DNA of 64,000 nucleotides from Hymenobacter sp. ISL-91 (lineage in GTDB: Bacteria > Bacteroidota > Bacteroidia > Cytophagales > Hymenobacteraceae), in NCBI RefSeq assembly GCF_018613725.1, contig NZ_JAGGPS010000026.1, forward strand, positions 232,305-296,304, in the 5' to 3' direction. The notes under the pieces are model-generated. The model was not told the DNA's origin, did no database searches, and worked only from the letters and a program-made list of their open reading frames with translations. Of this stretch, positions 1-8,696 are shown piece after piece. The translations under genes and the position numbers were made by a program. Position 1 is the stretch's first letter. Every line of letters begins with the position of its first letter.

Positions 1-129
1 TACCTGCTTTTATAGCGGCACTGGCTCTGCAAGCTGGCTTATTTGATGCTGACAGCTGTAATTTTATTTTCCAAAGCACGCCAACTAAGTGGGTTGCCTT
101 ATCGATAAAACCACGTGGCTAGTAGTGGG
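1..129. other. Window edge without a recognised gene
   Basis: This stretch is more AT-rich than what follows. A frame on the plus strand is open from base 3 to a TAG at 120-122 (39 codons). It could be the tail of an upstream gene, but I recognise nothing in it. No hairpin or repeat is evident. Confidence 0.4.
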
Positions 130-957
130 TTAGTTCTGCTCCAGAATCTGGAACAGCTCGTCGAGCTTGGGCGTCAAAATAATTTCGGTGCGACGGTTAA
201 GGGCCTTGTTGGCGGGGGTATCGTTGGCTGCAACGGGCACAAACTGTGCCCGGCCCGAAGGCGTTACCTGCGAATCTGAAAGGCCCGATTCAGTGAGGAT
301 ACGCGTGATTTCGGTTGCCCGTAACACGCTCAAATCCCAGTTGTCTTTCGCCCCGTTTACCACGCCGCGCACCGGCACGTTGTCGGTGTGGCCTTCCACC
401 AGTACGTTCACGTCCTGGTTGCCTTTTAAGGCGGCCGCCAGTTTCTTGAGGGCTTCCTGCCCTTTAGGGTCTACTTTGGTCGAGCCCGACTTAAAGAGCA
501 GCTGCTCGGAAAGCGACACGTACACTTTGCCGTTTTTTACATTCACCTGCAAATCCTGCGCATTGAAACCGAGCAGCGCGTCGCCCACTTTCTGGCGCAA
601 CGCCTTTACGGCGGCTTCCTTCTGGTCGAGCACGCGCTGCATTTCGGCAATGCGCTCTTCCTTAGTTCGTAAATCAGTGGAAAGCTGCGAATTTTCCTGC
701 TGAGCTCCGCTCAGGCTTTGGTTGAGCTGATTTACCTGCTGATTTTTAGAAAGCAGATTGCTGCGCAACGATTCTTCATTGCGCGCCTTCTCATTTTCGA
801 GGGCCGTTTTTTCTACCTGCAGCTGGTCGCGGGCCTGGGCGGCCTCCTGAAACGAGCGTTGTGCAGCATCAAATTTTTTCTGCGATACGCAGCTGGCCGA
901 GCCAACAAGCAGGGCAGCACCGCACAGCACTTTGGGTAAAACGGAAGAGAAGTACAT
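130..957 (-). CDS. OmpA-family peptidoglycan-binding lipoprotein
   Basis: Predicted outer-membrane lipoprotein of about 275 residues that anchors the envelope to peptidoglycan. The start at 957 gives a signal peptide with a lipobox (LVGSASC) and lipidated Cys23; the longer frame from 996 would put 13 extra residues ahead of it. Residues about 25-125 are rich in Gln, Glu and Lys with heptad character and look like a coiled-coil stalk. The C-terminal half is an OmpA domain: FKSGSTKVDPKG, then VEGHTDNVPVRG, NWDLSVLRATEI and NRRTEIIL, which contain the residues that bind diaminopimelate in this family. The gene stands alone, divergent from the subtilase gene. The family is clear; the exact role in the cell is not. 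Confidence 0.9.
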   Translation of the reverse strand: MYFSSVLPKVLCGAALLVGSASCVSQKKFDAAQRSFQEAAQARDQLQVEKTALENEKARNEESLRSNLLSKNQQVNQLNQSLSGAQQENSQLSTDLRTKEERIAEMQRVLDQKEAAVKALRQKVGDALLGFNAQDLQVNVKNGKVYVSLSEQLLFKSGSTKVDPKGQEALKKLAAALKGNQDVNVLVEGHTDNVPVRGVVNGAKDNWDLSVLRATEITRILTESGLSDSQVTPSGRAQFVPVAANDTPANKALNRRTEIILTPKLDELFQILEQN

Positions 958-1142
958 ACGAAGAGGAGAAATGAAAAACAGGAAATGACTGGCCAAAAGC
1001 GCCGCAAAAATTAATTTGGAGCAGCTACACCGCTACAACGGTTCAACCCGGGGGCTGGTTGCCAGCTGGCGCGCTGGTGGGGCTTCACCAAATGAGCCTT
1101 TATTGTACCTTCGAAGCTGAAACAGGTTTTAGAAAACAACAA

Positions 1143-2888
1143 TTGCGGTTTCGTAAACATCTGATTTTGTGGCTGGGGTTGCTGGCCGCGCTGCCGGCCG
1201 CCGCGCAGCGCCCGGTGCCTACTGTGGCTGCGCCTGCGGCCCGCTACTGGGTTGCGTTCCGCGATAAAGCGGGCCAGACGCTGCAACCCGCCACCTATTT
1301 CGACCCGGCTGCCCAGGCGCGCCGCCGCCGCCAGCACCTGCCCGCCGCCGACAGCACCGATTTCCCGGTGCGCCCCGATTATCTGGCCCGGGTGCGGGCC
1401 CTCACCGATTCCGTCACGCTTGTCAGCCGCTGGTTTAATGCCGTGGCTTGCCGGGCCACCGCTGCCCAGGCCGCCCATATACGGCAGCTGCCCGGCGTGC
1501 GCAGCGTGGAGGCCTGGCCCGAGCGCCCCCTGCTGCCTGCCAGAATTCAACGCCGGCAACCCGCTGCTGTGCCACCGGCCGATTTGCCCGCGCCTCTCTC
1601 GCCCGCATCTCTCTCGCCCGCACCTCTTTCGCCCGCCGATTTGGCGCTGGCCCGCCGGCAAACGGCCGTGCTCGGGGCTGCCGGGTTCCGGCAGGCGGGG
1701 CAGCAGGGGCAGGGGCTGCGTATTGCCGTGTTCGATGTAGGTTTCCGTGCCACCGATACGCATCCGGCCTTCGCCCACCTGTACCGCCGCCGGGCCATAG
1801 CGACCACCTACGATTTCCTGCGCCGCACGCCCGATGTGTACCGGGGCGGCAGCCACGGCACCGAGGTGCTCTCGTGCCTGGCCGGCCAGCTGCCCGACAG
1901 CACGTTCCTGGGCCTGGCGCCGGCCGCCGAATTCCTGCTGGCCCGCACCGAGCAGCAGGGTAGCGAGCGGTATGCCGAGGAAGAAGCCTGGCTGGCCGCC
2001 GCCGAATGGGCCGACCGGAACGGAGCCGACATTATTAACTCCTCGCTGGGCTACACCGACCGCCGCTACTTTCCCGAGCAGATGAACGGGCGTACCAGCC
2101 TGGTAGCCCGCGCCGCCGCCATGGCCGTGCGCAAGGGCATACTGGTGGTGAATGCGGCCGGCAACGCCGGCGACGACCCCAGCTGGCGCACCATTGGTAC
2201 GCCTGCCGATGCCGACTCGGTGCTGACCGTGGGCGGCCTCGACCCCGACACGTTTCTGCATCTGCCTTTCAGTAGCTACGGGCCCGCAATGGGCGGGCGG
2301 CTCAAGCCCAATGTGGCCGCTTTCGGGGTGGCCATAACAGCCGTGCCGGGTGGCTTCGAACGGGTCGAAGGCACCTCGTTTGCCAGTCCGTTGGTGGCAG
2401 GCTTTGCGGCTTGTGCCTGGCAGCAGCAGCGCGAGTTGCCGGTTATGGCGCTGTTTACCCGGCTGCAGCAGGCCGGGCAGCTTTATCCCTATTTCGACTA
2501 TGCCCACGGCTACGGCCTGCCCCGGGCAGCTGCTTTTAGGGCTGCCGGCCAGCCGGCGGTGCTGCCAGATTCCACTTTCGATTTTATGGTTGCTGACTCG
2601 GCCGTCAGTGTCATCATCCGGCCCGAGGCGGCTGTTGTGCCTGCTTATTCGCTGCCGTTGCAGGCCACCGTTGAGCCCATGACCGATGCGCTGACAGCCG
2701 AACCTACTGCCACACCACCGGCCCCGCTGTACTGGCAGCTGCGCGATGCCGGCGGCTTTATTACGCGCTACGAGGTGCTGGAGGTAAGCCAGCGGGCCAT
2801 ACTGCGGGTGCTGCTGCGACAAATACCAGCCGGCGGTATGCTGCGGGTTCATTACCGGGGCTACACGGCCAGTTTTAACGCTTTATGA
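1143..2888 (+). CDS. Exported subtilisin-like S8 serine peptidase
   Basis: Secreted serine protease of the subtilase (S8) family, about 581 residues from the proposed TTG start. That start gives a clean signal peptide (LRFRKHLILWLGLLAALPA, ending AAAQ). ATG codons at 1092 and 1059 are alternatives, but a Bacteroidota-like -7 box (TACCTTCG, 1106-1113) lies between them and the TTG. The catalytic triad is visible: Asp198 in AVFDVGF, His238 in GGSHGTEV and Ser412 in GTSFASP. An inhibitor-like propeptide region precedes the domain, followed by a short tandem repeat (LSPAS-LSPAP-LSPAD, near 1590-1640) that probably forms a flexible linker. About 120 residues of beta-rich sequence follow the catalytic domain, but I see no T9SS sorting domain. 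The stop overlaps the start of the next gene (ATGA), so the two are probably co-translated. Confidence 0.88.
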   Translation: MRFRKHLILWLGLLAALPAAAQRPVPTVAAPAARYWVAFRDKAGQTLQPATYFDPAAQARRRRQHLPAADSTDFPVRPDYLARVRALTDSVTLVSRWFNAVACRATAAQAAHIRQLPGVRSVEAWPERPLLPARIQRRQPAAVPPADLPAPLSPASLSPAPLSPADLALARRQTAVLGAAGFRQAGQQGQGLRIAVFDVGFRATDTHPAFAHLYRRRAIATTYDFLRRTPDVYRGGSHGTEVLSCLAGQLPDSTFLGLAPAAEFLLARTEQQGSERYAEEEAWLAAAEWADRNGADIINSSLGYTDRRYFPEQMNGRTSLVARAAAMAVRKGILVVNAAGNAGDDPSWRTIGTPADADSVLTVGGLDPDTFLHLPFSSYGPAMGGRLKPNVAAFGVAITAVPGGFERVEGTSFASPLVAGFAACAWQQQRELPVMALFTRLQQAGQLYPYFDYAHGYGLPRAAAFRAAGQPAVLPDSTFDFMVADSAVSVIIRPEAAVVPAYSLPLQATVEPMTDALTAEPTATPPAPLYWQLRDAGGFITRYEVLEVSQRAILRVLLRQIPAGGMLRVHYRGYTASFNAL

Positions 2889-3616
2889 GAAGCCCCAGCC
2901 CAACTATGCCACTGTTGCTGGCTCTGCTGCTACTAGCGGTTTGGCCCCGCCCGGCAACTGCCCAGCGGGTGTTGCTGCGCGCCGACCCCGCCACCGATAC
3001 CATTCCCAGACGCTATGGCCCCAACCGGAACTTCTACCAGCACCTGTACCTCGGCTACACCGCTGTAGTGGGCGCGGCCGACGGGCCCGGCGCCCCGCTG
3101 CGCTACCCCCAGTCGGGCGAGGTATTTGCCGGGCTGCGCAACAAGTGGCGCATAACGGGGGCTACAGCGGCCGGGCTGGACGCCCGCTTTGCCTATCTGC
3201 GCTACCAGCTGCGGCAAAGCAGCACCAAGCAGGTACCCACAGCCCAGCCGCACTACCGCGAATCGTTGGGCCTGACGCAGCTGCAGCTCGAACCCTTTAT
3301 CCGGCTGAGTTTTGGGCGGCGCGGCAACGTAATAGGGCACTACCTTGACGTGAGCGGCTGGGGCAGCTGGGCGCTGAGCAGCAACCACAGCTACGAAGAC
3401 CGGCCCGGGCAGGGGCAGGGCGCCCGGACACTGGTACGCGAGGTGCGCCCGGCTTACCTGCGCCGCTGGAGCTGGGGCCTGGGTGCGCGGCTGGGTACCG
3501 GCCGCTATGCGCTGGCCGGCCGCTACCGGCTTGCCAATACATTCAGTTCTCTGGCACCGGCTAGCTACCCCGAGTTGCCCCGCTGGCTGTTAGGGTTAGA
3601 AATAGGCGTATTCTGA
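2885..3616 (+). CDS. Secreted protein of unknown function, possible beta-barrel
   Basis: A 243-residue protein with a signal peptide (TMPLLLALLLLAVWP... then ATAQ). The mature part has regularly spaced aromatic residues and alternating polar and hydrophobic residues (for example YLDVSGWGSWALS) and ends in a short strand with terminal Phe (LLGLEIGVF), a pattern typical of small outer-membrane barrels. I do not recognise a family. The ATG overlaps the stop of the subtilase gene by 4 nt, so it is very likely the second gene of a two-gene operon and may act in the same compartment. Confidence 0.75.
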   Translation: MRSPSPTMPLLLALLLLAVWPRPATAQRVLLRADPATDTIPRRYGPNRNFYQHLYLGYTAVVGAADGPGAPLRYPQSGEVFAGLRNKWRITGATAAGLDARFAYLRYQLRQSSTKQVPTAQPHYRESLGLTQLQLEPFIRLSFGRRGNVIGHYLDVSGWGSWALSSNHSYEDRPGQGQGARTLVREVRPAYLRRWSWGLGARLGTGRYALAGRYRLANTFSSLAPASYPELPRWLLGLEIGVF

Positions 3617-3839
3617 AATCCAACCAAAAAAAGCTCCCCAAAACAGTCTGTCGACGAGCAGATTTCGTAAACAAGCAAAAATTTGGTCCTGCAGCTACGC
3701 AAGCGCAGGGGTGGAGTGCCTAATAATCAATTGATCTGGGCATCCTAAAAATTGGTCGAATGCGGGGAAATCCCGAACTTTCGGGGCTGGGGCCATTGTA
3801 AAGGCTGTCTGGCTGAATTGTTGCTGCGTCTGTTTACTC
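3617..3839. other. Intergenic region, nothing assigned
   Basis: A run of A residues follows the upstream stop (about 3625-3631), and the 200 bp after it are AT-richer than the flanks and presumably carry the promoter of the next gene. I see no strong hairpin, repeat or ORF. Confidence 0.4.
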
Positions 3840-4442
3840 ATGAAAAAACTATTAATCCCTGTTGTCGGAGCCGTTTGCCTGCTTCAGCTGTCGTCTTGCC
3901 TGAATACGGAGCGTGAAGTAGCTACCTCCCGCAACACCGACCGCCAGTTCACGCCTGGCCTGGAGGCCAACCGCGGCCGGGTGAGCGAGCGTACCGTTTT
4001 GCGCACCGTAACCGCCAGCCATAATTTCTCCTCGACTAAGAGCAAAGACTCGTTTGTGCTACAGTTGCGCGGACCTAAAATTGCTACGTCGCGGGCTTAC
4101 TTTATCATCCTTAGTAGCACCGGCGATACGCTGCGCCAGGAGGTGATGCCCGCCACCGCCCTCATCCGCGACCAGGACATGACCGATCCGCAGACGGCCA
4201 CCGTACGCGACAAGGAAATTGCTATCCTGCAGGGCATGAACAGCTTTTTCCGCGACGACCGGTTTGTGCAACCGGCTGTACCTAAGTCGGCTGTTCAACC
4301 CGAAAACGTAGATGCCCAGTCGTGGTCGTCGGTGAAAGCCGATAGCCGGGCTATTGGCTTCGACTATCCCGCAGCCGATGGCCGGGAGCGGCGCCTGGCC
4401 TTCTCCAAGTCTCTGAAACGTGCGGTAGTTATTGCCGAGTAA
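3840..4442 (+). CDS. Lipoprotein of unknown function
   Basis: A 200-residue predicted lipoprotein. The N-terminus MKKLLIPVVGAVCLLQLSSC is a type II signal peptide with lipidated Cys20. After a polar linker the domain starts around residue 60; it alternates strands and turns (SFVLQLRGPKIATSRAYFII) and may be a beta-sandwich. I do not recognise a family. It is a single gene, followed by a strong hairpin terminator. Confidence 0.75.
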   Translation: MKKLLIPVVGAVCLLQLSSCLNTEREVATSRNTDRQFTPGLEANRGRVSERTVLRTVTASHNFSSTKSKDSFVLQLRGPKIATSRAYFIILSSTGDTLRQEVMPATALIRDQDMTDPQTATVRDKEIAILQGMNSFFRDDRFVQPAVPKSAVQPENVDAQSWSSVKADSRAIGFDYPAADGRERRLAFSKSLKRAVVIAE

Positions 4443-4547
4443 GCTAGGGCCAAGAGCTTCTTAGCGGCCTGCCCATAACGCCTGTCCGTGCGGGTAAATA
4501 ACTGCTACAGAGCAAGCTGCTGACGCTGCTATAAGTAGCAAGTGCTC

Positions 4548-4610
4548 CTTCATTTTACAATAAAGCGCCGCCGGAGCTATTCCGGCGGCGCTTTATTGTA
4601 AAATGAAAGG
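4548..4610. terminator. Long bidirectional hairpin terminator
   Basis: An almost perfect inverted repeat with arms of about 27 nt. The GC-rich core (AGCGCCGCCGG / CCGGCGGCGCT) is flanked by A/T tracts (TTTTACAATAAA and its complement). It sits between convergent genes ending at 4442 and 4803 and can serve both strands. Confidence 0.8.
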
Positions 4611-4802
4611 GTTATAATCTGAGAATTGGCGACTGTTTGCCAGATTGCTTTAACACAGGACAGCATCGGTCCAGATAGTCCGTTAGCAACTACGCGCTTC
4701 GCAACTAACTATGGCGTTGGGGAGGTGCGGCCCGAATGGAGCACAACTACATGAAGGCCAAATGAAGCGCCGGAAAAAGCAGTTGCAACATAGCCTAACT
4801 CC

Positions 4803-6137
4803 TTATCCGGCCTTCACCCAGCCGGTGCGGCCATTGGCCTGGCGCACGAGGCGGTAGCCCCCAAACTCGCCCAGCACGGCCACGGCAGTTTGGGCCGGCA
4901 GGGCCGCCACAGCTGGCGCGCCGGGCAGCGGGAAGGAGCGTAGTTCGGCTTCGGTTGCCAGCTTTTCCCGGCGCAGCGGCACGGCAGTCCGTACGGCCGG
5001 GGCGGGCACGAAACCACTGCCCCCGCCGGGCAGCTGCACCCGCAGCCAGCCCGGCACGCTGCCCAGCACCAGCAGCGGAACGGTAGGCGCGGCGGTGCGG
5101 CCGGCCAGGCCCGTTGCGGTAGTGGCCGGCGTGGGCCGCAACTGGAGCCGCGGAGCGCGGGCCCGCACGTACTGGCCCAACTCAGCAGGTACTTTTTTCG
5201 GTGCTGCAGATGGCGCATCGGCCTTGCGCACAAAGGGTAGCGGATCGAGGGCGCCACTGCGGTACACGCCGAAGTGCAGGTGGGGTGGCGTAGTACGGGC
5301 ATTGCCCGTATTGCCTACCAGCCCCAGCGTATCGCCGATGCGTACGCGCTGGCCGGGCTGTACCAGCTGCTTATCGAGGTGGGCATAATACAGGTGGGCA
5401 TTGAAATCGGCAGTGGAAAGCCACACCACCCGGCCACCCAGCGGTGTTTCGTTTACCCGCGTAACAATGCCGGCGGCAGCGGCCACGGCGGGCGTACCAC
5501 GGGGTGCAAAAATATCGACGCCCTCGTGGCGGCGGGCCCCACCATCGCGCCCCGCACCCCAGAACGAGCCAATGGCCTTATCGGACTTGCCCTGCACCGG
5601 GAAGCTGAGGGTGGGCTCGCGCCGGATGCTGAGCGTGTAGCGCCCCCCGCGCAGCAGCTCGGGCTGCACCCGCAGCAGGTGCTGGCGGTCGGCCTCCACC
5701 ACGTAGCGAAACGAGAGGCTGGTTGTGTCGGCGGCCATCAGATGCCGGGGCGCGGGCTGGTCGGGGCTTAGCTCGAACGCGTCGAGAAACACGCGAGGCG
5801 CGCTGGTGCCGGGCGCCAGCGTGAGGCTGACCTGGATGGCCTCACCCGCCCGCACGCCATAGCGCAAGCCCAGCGCCACGGCCCGGTCGGTGGGGAAAAA
5901 GCCCGACTCCTGGTAGGGTAGCTTCACGGTGAGCGAGTCGCGCAGGGCCTGGTCGGCGGCCCGGAGCCAGTCGCGGCCCAGAGCCGTTTCGGCGAGGCCC
6001 GACTGTTGCAGGCGGCGGGCGTAGGTTTCGTGGGGCGTGGTTTGCTGAAAGAGGCCGCGCAGGGTTTGGTTCTGGCTGCAGGCGCTTAAAAGCGTAAGTA
6101 CTAACAGAAATGGCAGGGCGCGAAGGCGGTGCAGCAT
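4803..6137 (-). CDS. M23 family peptidoglycan endopeptidase lipoprotein with SH3-like tail
   Basis: About 444 residues. The start at 6137 gives a lipoprotein signal (LLVLTLLSAC, Cys20); longer forms from 6191 lack an N-terminal signal. Residues about 30-170 form an N-terminal region of unknown fold. The central M23 metallopeptidase domain has the zinc motifs HEGVDIF and HLHF and the core AHLYYAHLDKQ, so the enzyme is probably active on peptide cross-links of murein. The last 120 residues hold two SH3-like segments (RLQLRPTPATTATGL and VLGEFGGYRLV...GRTGWV) that would bind the wall. It is a single gene. Confidence 0.9.
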   Translation of the reverse strand: MLHRLRALPFLLVLTLLSACSQNQTLRGLFQQTTPHETYARRLQQSGLAETALGRDWLRAADQALRDSLTVKLPYQESGFFPTDRAVALGLRYGVRAGEAIQVSLTLAPGTSAPRVFLDAFELSPDQPAPRHLMAADTTSLSFRYVVEADRQHLLRVQPELLRGGRYTLSIRREPTLSFPVQGKSDKAIGSFWGAGRDGGARRHEGVDIFAPRGTPAVAAAAGIVTRVNETPLGGRVVWLSTADFNAHLYYAHLDKQLVQPGQRVRIGDTLGLVGNTGNARTTPPHLHFGVYRSGALDPLPFVRKADAPSAAPKKVPAELGQYVRARAPRLQLRPTPATTATGLAGRTAAPTVPLLVLGSVPGWLRVQLPGGGSGFVPAPAVRTAVPLRREKLATEAELRSFPLPGAPAVAALPAQTAVAVLGEFGGYRLVRQANGRTGWVKAG

Positions 6138-6294
6138 GAAGCGAGTGGGGAGAAGAGAAGTAGCGCGTATAGAATGCAGTGACTGTCTCAACCCGTAAAC
6201 ACGCCTGGTAGTTCGGTTGCCTGCCGTGAGCCCCTTGCGAAGCCGAGGTGCGGGCCGCTAGCTGGCAGCGGGGCCGGGTTGTCGGGGCGGGGTT

Positions 6295-6302
6295 TATCTT
6301 TG
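6295..6302 (+). promoter_or_regulatory. Promoter -7 box of the HMG-CoA lyase gene
   Basis: TATCTTTG matches the Bacteroidota -7 consensus TAnnTTTG exactly and lies 21 nt before the ATG at 6324. No well-spaced TTG is present at -33. Its position argues for the short start over the ATG at 6279. Confidence 0.6.
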
Positions 6303-6323
6303 CGCTCCACCCAATTTCCGCCC

Positions 6324-7178
6324 ATGCTCTACCTCACCGAATGCCCCCGCGACGCCATGCAGGGCTGGCCCACGTTCATCCCGACCACCGATAAAATAGC
6401 CTACCTCAACGCCCTGCTCAAAGTAGGGTTCAGCACGCTCGATTTTGGCTCCTTCGTTTCGCCCAAAGCCATTCCGCAGCTCGCCGATACGGCCGAAGTG
6501 CTGGAAGGACTCGACCTGAGCCAGTCGGGCACGATGCTGCTGGCCATTGTGGCCAACCTGCGCGGGGCTGAAACGGCGGCCAGCCACCCGCAAATCCGTT
6601 ACATCGGCTTTCCGCTGTCGGTGTCCGAAACTTTCCAGCAGCGCAACACCAACAAAAGCATTGCCCAGGCCCTCGACGACGTGGCCCGGATGCAGGAAAT
6701 CTGCGCCCGCACCGGGCAGCAGCAGGTAGTGTACCTGAGCATGGGCTTTGGCAACCCCTACGGCGACCCGTGGAGCCCGGCCGTGCTCGGCGAGTTCACC
6801 CAGAAACTGGACGCGCTGGGCGTGGGTATCGTGGCCCTATCCGACACCATTGGGGCCAGCACGCCGGCCACTATTGCGCCCGCCTTCCGCGAGCTGACGG
6901 CCGCTTACCCGCACATTCGGTTCGGGGCCCACCTGCACACCACGCCCGATACCTGGCAGGAGAAAGTGCAGGCCGCCTACGAGGCCGGCTGCCGCCACTT
7001 CGATGGGGCGCTGGGCGGCTACGGCGGCTGCCCAATGGCCGCCGACCAGCTCACTGGCAACATGCCCACCGAGCGGCTGCTGGAGTTTTCCAACCAGGTT
7101 GGGCTGGAGCCGGGCGTGAACCTGGAGGCGCTGGCCGAGGCCGTGCGGCTGAATCAGCGCATCTTTGCGGGGCACTAG
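6324..7178 (+). CDS. Hydroxymethylglutaryl-CoA lyase
   Basis: Cleaves 3-hydroxy-3-methylglutaryl-CoA to acetoacetate and acetyl-CoA, the last step of leucine degradation; cytoplasmic TIM-barrel enzyme of 284 residues. Diagnostic features are the N-terminal TECPRDAMQGWP (Arg9, Asp10 and Gln13 of the active site), FGSFVSPKAIPQ, LSDTIGAS, GAHLHTTPD (metal-binding His pair) and the glycine-rich loop GALGGYGGCPMA with its catalytic Cys. The family name is secure, although the HMGL-like family also holds related aldolases. It has its own -7 box and no other leucine-pathway gene beside it. Confidence 0.9.
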   Translation: MLYLTECPRDAMQGWPTFIPTTDKIAYLNALLKVGFSTLDFGSFVSPKAIPQLADTAEVLEGLDLSQSGTMLLAIVANLRGAETAASHPQIRYIGFPLSVSETFQQRNTNKSIAQALDDVARMQEICARTGQQQVVYLSMGFGNPYGDPWSPAVLGEFTQKLDALGVGIVALSDTIGASTPATIAPAFRELTAAYPHIRFGAHLHTTPDTWQEKVQAAYEAGCRHFDGALGGYGGCPMAADQLTGNMPTERLLEFSNQVGLEPGVNLEALAEAVRLNQRIFAGH

Positions 7179-7194
7179 AAGTGTCAGCCTGAGT

Positions 7195-7464
7195 ATGAAT
7201 GGAATTTCCTTTCGCAACAAAACCGCTAGTAATTTACGGTTATGGATAGAACCGTAATGCATTGAACTGGAATTAGATAACGAGTATGAATATCGAATTG
7301 AAGTCGAGGAAACAGAGCTTTGGATAGATATTCTGGATGGAACGATTGAGATTTATTTAGATGAGGTATTCGGTCCTAAGGTATTTAAGCGGCTTTATTC
7401 GGCGAATCGGTTTGAACAGGCTGAATGGGATTTGATAGAAGATTATTCTGATTTCAAGTGCTGA
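7195..7464 (+). pseudogene. Small acidic protein gene broken by an in-frame TAA
   Basis: From ATG 7195 a single frame runs to TGA at 7462-7464, interrupted only by TAA at 7255-7257. The reading is 20 residues ending NLRLWIEP, the stop, then 68 residues starting CIELELDNEYEYRIEVEE. The stop sits between Pro and Cys where I would expect a Trp (WIEPWC), and the sequence reads on as one protein on both sides. The downstream part has no ATG, GTG or TTG start near its beginning. Base use is clearly more AT-rich than the neighbours, which suggests acquired DNA. Most likely a nonsense-inactivated gene; readthrough or a sequencing error cannot be excluded. The family is not named here. Confidence 0.65.
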
Positions 7465-7500
7465 TGCTGAGTGCCACACTAACTTTTCCCCCTCTACTGC

Positions 7501-8241
7501 ATGCCTGCTCCGCAAGTCGATATATTCATTCCCTGCTTCGTTGACCAGCTTTTCCCGCACACCGCTATGAACATGGTGAAGGTGCTGGAGGCCGTGGGCT
7601 GCGAGGTGCACTACAACGCCAACCAGACCTGCTGCGGGCAGCCGGCCTACAACGCGGGTTACAAAACCGAGAGCTGCGACGTAGCCCGCAAGTTTCTCAC
7701 TGATTTCCCTACCGAGCAGGAGCGCTACATCGTGAGCCCTTCGGCCTCCTGTATCGGCATGGTGCGCAACACCTACGCCGACCTGTTCGAGGGCACGCCC
7801 GACGCTGGCCGCTACCACGGCGTGCAGCGCCGGGCCTTCGAACTCACCGAGTTCCTGGTGGACGTGCTGGGCATTACCAGCATTCCGGGGGCCGTGCTAG
7901 CCGGCAAATACACCTACCACGACTCCTGCGCGGCTCTGCGCGAGTGCGGCATCCGCGAAGCCCCGCGCCAGCTGCTCGATGCCGTTGCCGGCCTTCAGCG
8001 CCTCGAAATGGCCGAAACTGAAACCTGCTGCGGCTTCGGCGGCACGTTCGCCGTCAAGTTCGAAGCCATTTCGGTAGCCATGGCCGAGCAGAAAGTAGAA
8101 CACGCCCTGGCCACCGGGGCCGACTACCTCATCAGCACCGACACGAGCTGCCTCATGCACCTCGACGCCTACATCCGCCGCGAGAAGAAGCCAATTAAAA
8201 CGCTGCACATAGCCGACGTGCTGGCGAGTGGATTAAGCTAA
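7501..8241 (+). CDS. LutA-like Fe-S oxidoreductase with two CCG domains
   Basis: A 246-residue cytoplasmic protein of the LutA/YkgE family, in which two cysteine-rich (CCG) domains bind an Fe-S cluster. The first domain has CF-x(n)-TCCGQPAYNAG, and the second has YHDSCAALRECGI and TCCGFGGTFAVKF. In Bacillus LutA is one of three proteins (LutABC) that oxidise L-lactate; the LutB and LutC partners are not next to this gene, so lactate use here is an inference from the family only. The nearest gene downstream (8254) starts 12 nt after the stop and may be co-transcribed. Confidence 0.88.
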   Translation: MPAPQVDIFIPCFVDQLFPHTAMNMVKVLEAVGCEVHYNANQTCCGQPAYNAGYKTESCDVARKFLTDFPTEQERYIVSPSASCIGMVRNTYADLFEGTPDAGRYHGVQRRAFELTEFLVDVLGITSIPGAVLAGKYTYHDSCAALRECGIREAPRQLLDAVAGLQRLEMAETETCCGFGGTFAVKFEAISVAMAEQKVEHALATGADYLISTDTSCLMHLDAYIRREKKPIKTLHIADVLASGLS

Positions 8242-8253
8242 TAGCCCGATTAT

Positions 8254-8538
8254 ATGCTGAATTTCCTCCGCCGAAACCCCTTAACCACTGTGGCTATTGG
8301 GCTCTACGGCCTGGGATGGGCATTCGTGTTCAACTGGTTTGGTTCCGGCTCCGCTAGCTACCCCAACTCGTGTGGGGCCGCCAATGGCGGTCTGGTGTTA
8401 TTGACGCTCTTAATCACCTGCTTCTATGTACTGATTTTGGCAGGGCTAAGCCTATTCAGTAATGGGCGAAAGCGCAAGGATTATGCACTATTCCTGAGTA
8501 TAGTAGTGGCCCCTGCGCTATACTTGCTGTTCAGTTGA
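8254..8538 (+). CDS. Small membrane protein of unknown function
   Basis: A 94-residue protein with three predicted membrane helices (about residues 10-30, 43-66 and 76-93) separated by a short Cys-containing loop (ASYPNSCGAANGG) and a basic loop (SNGRKRKDY). No family recognised. It begins 12 nt after the LutA-like gene and probably shares its transcript. TTA and CTA codons are commoner than in the neighbours. Confidence 0.6.
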   Translation: MLNFLRRNPLTTVAIGLYGLGWAFVFNWFGSGSASYPNSCGAANGGLVLLTLLITCFYVLILAGLSLFSNGRKRKDYALFLSIVVAPALYLLFS

Positions 8539-8614
8539 GGCCATATAAAAACTGCCTGCTCTCGACCATGTATCGGTCAAATACAGGGAATTTTTGGTGT
8601 TTTAAGCTGTTTAT

Positions 8615-8682
8615 AAAGCCAAAGAGAACGTCGTGCTTCATCTAGCGTCCGCTTGTCGAAGCGTGACGTTCTCTTTGGCTTT
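8615..8682. repeat. Dispersed palindromic repeat, short copy
   Basis: Perfect 18-nt arms (AAAGCCAAAGAGAACGTC, 8615-8632, and its complement, 8665-8682) enclose a loop beginning GTGCTTCATCTAGCG. The loop and inner arms match the outer part of the larger palindrome at 27532-27645 (GAACGTCATGCTTCATCT, then GTACGCTTGTCGAAGC), so these are two members of one family. It lies between convergent genes and could also terminate transcription. Confidence 0.7.
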
Positions 8683-8696
8683 CAGGGTAACGTCCT

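Noticed and set aside
3..122. C-terminal end of a gene from before the window
   Set aside because: Only 39 codons are open, composition is AT-rich and no domain is visible; left as unassigned.
1011..2852. A 613-codon open frame on the minus strand opposite the subtilase
   Set aside because: Shadow of a GC-rich gene; the plus-strand frame has signal peptide and catalytic triad.
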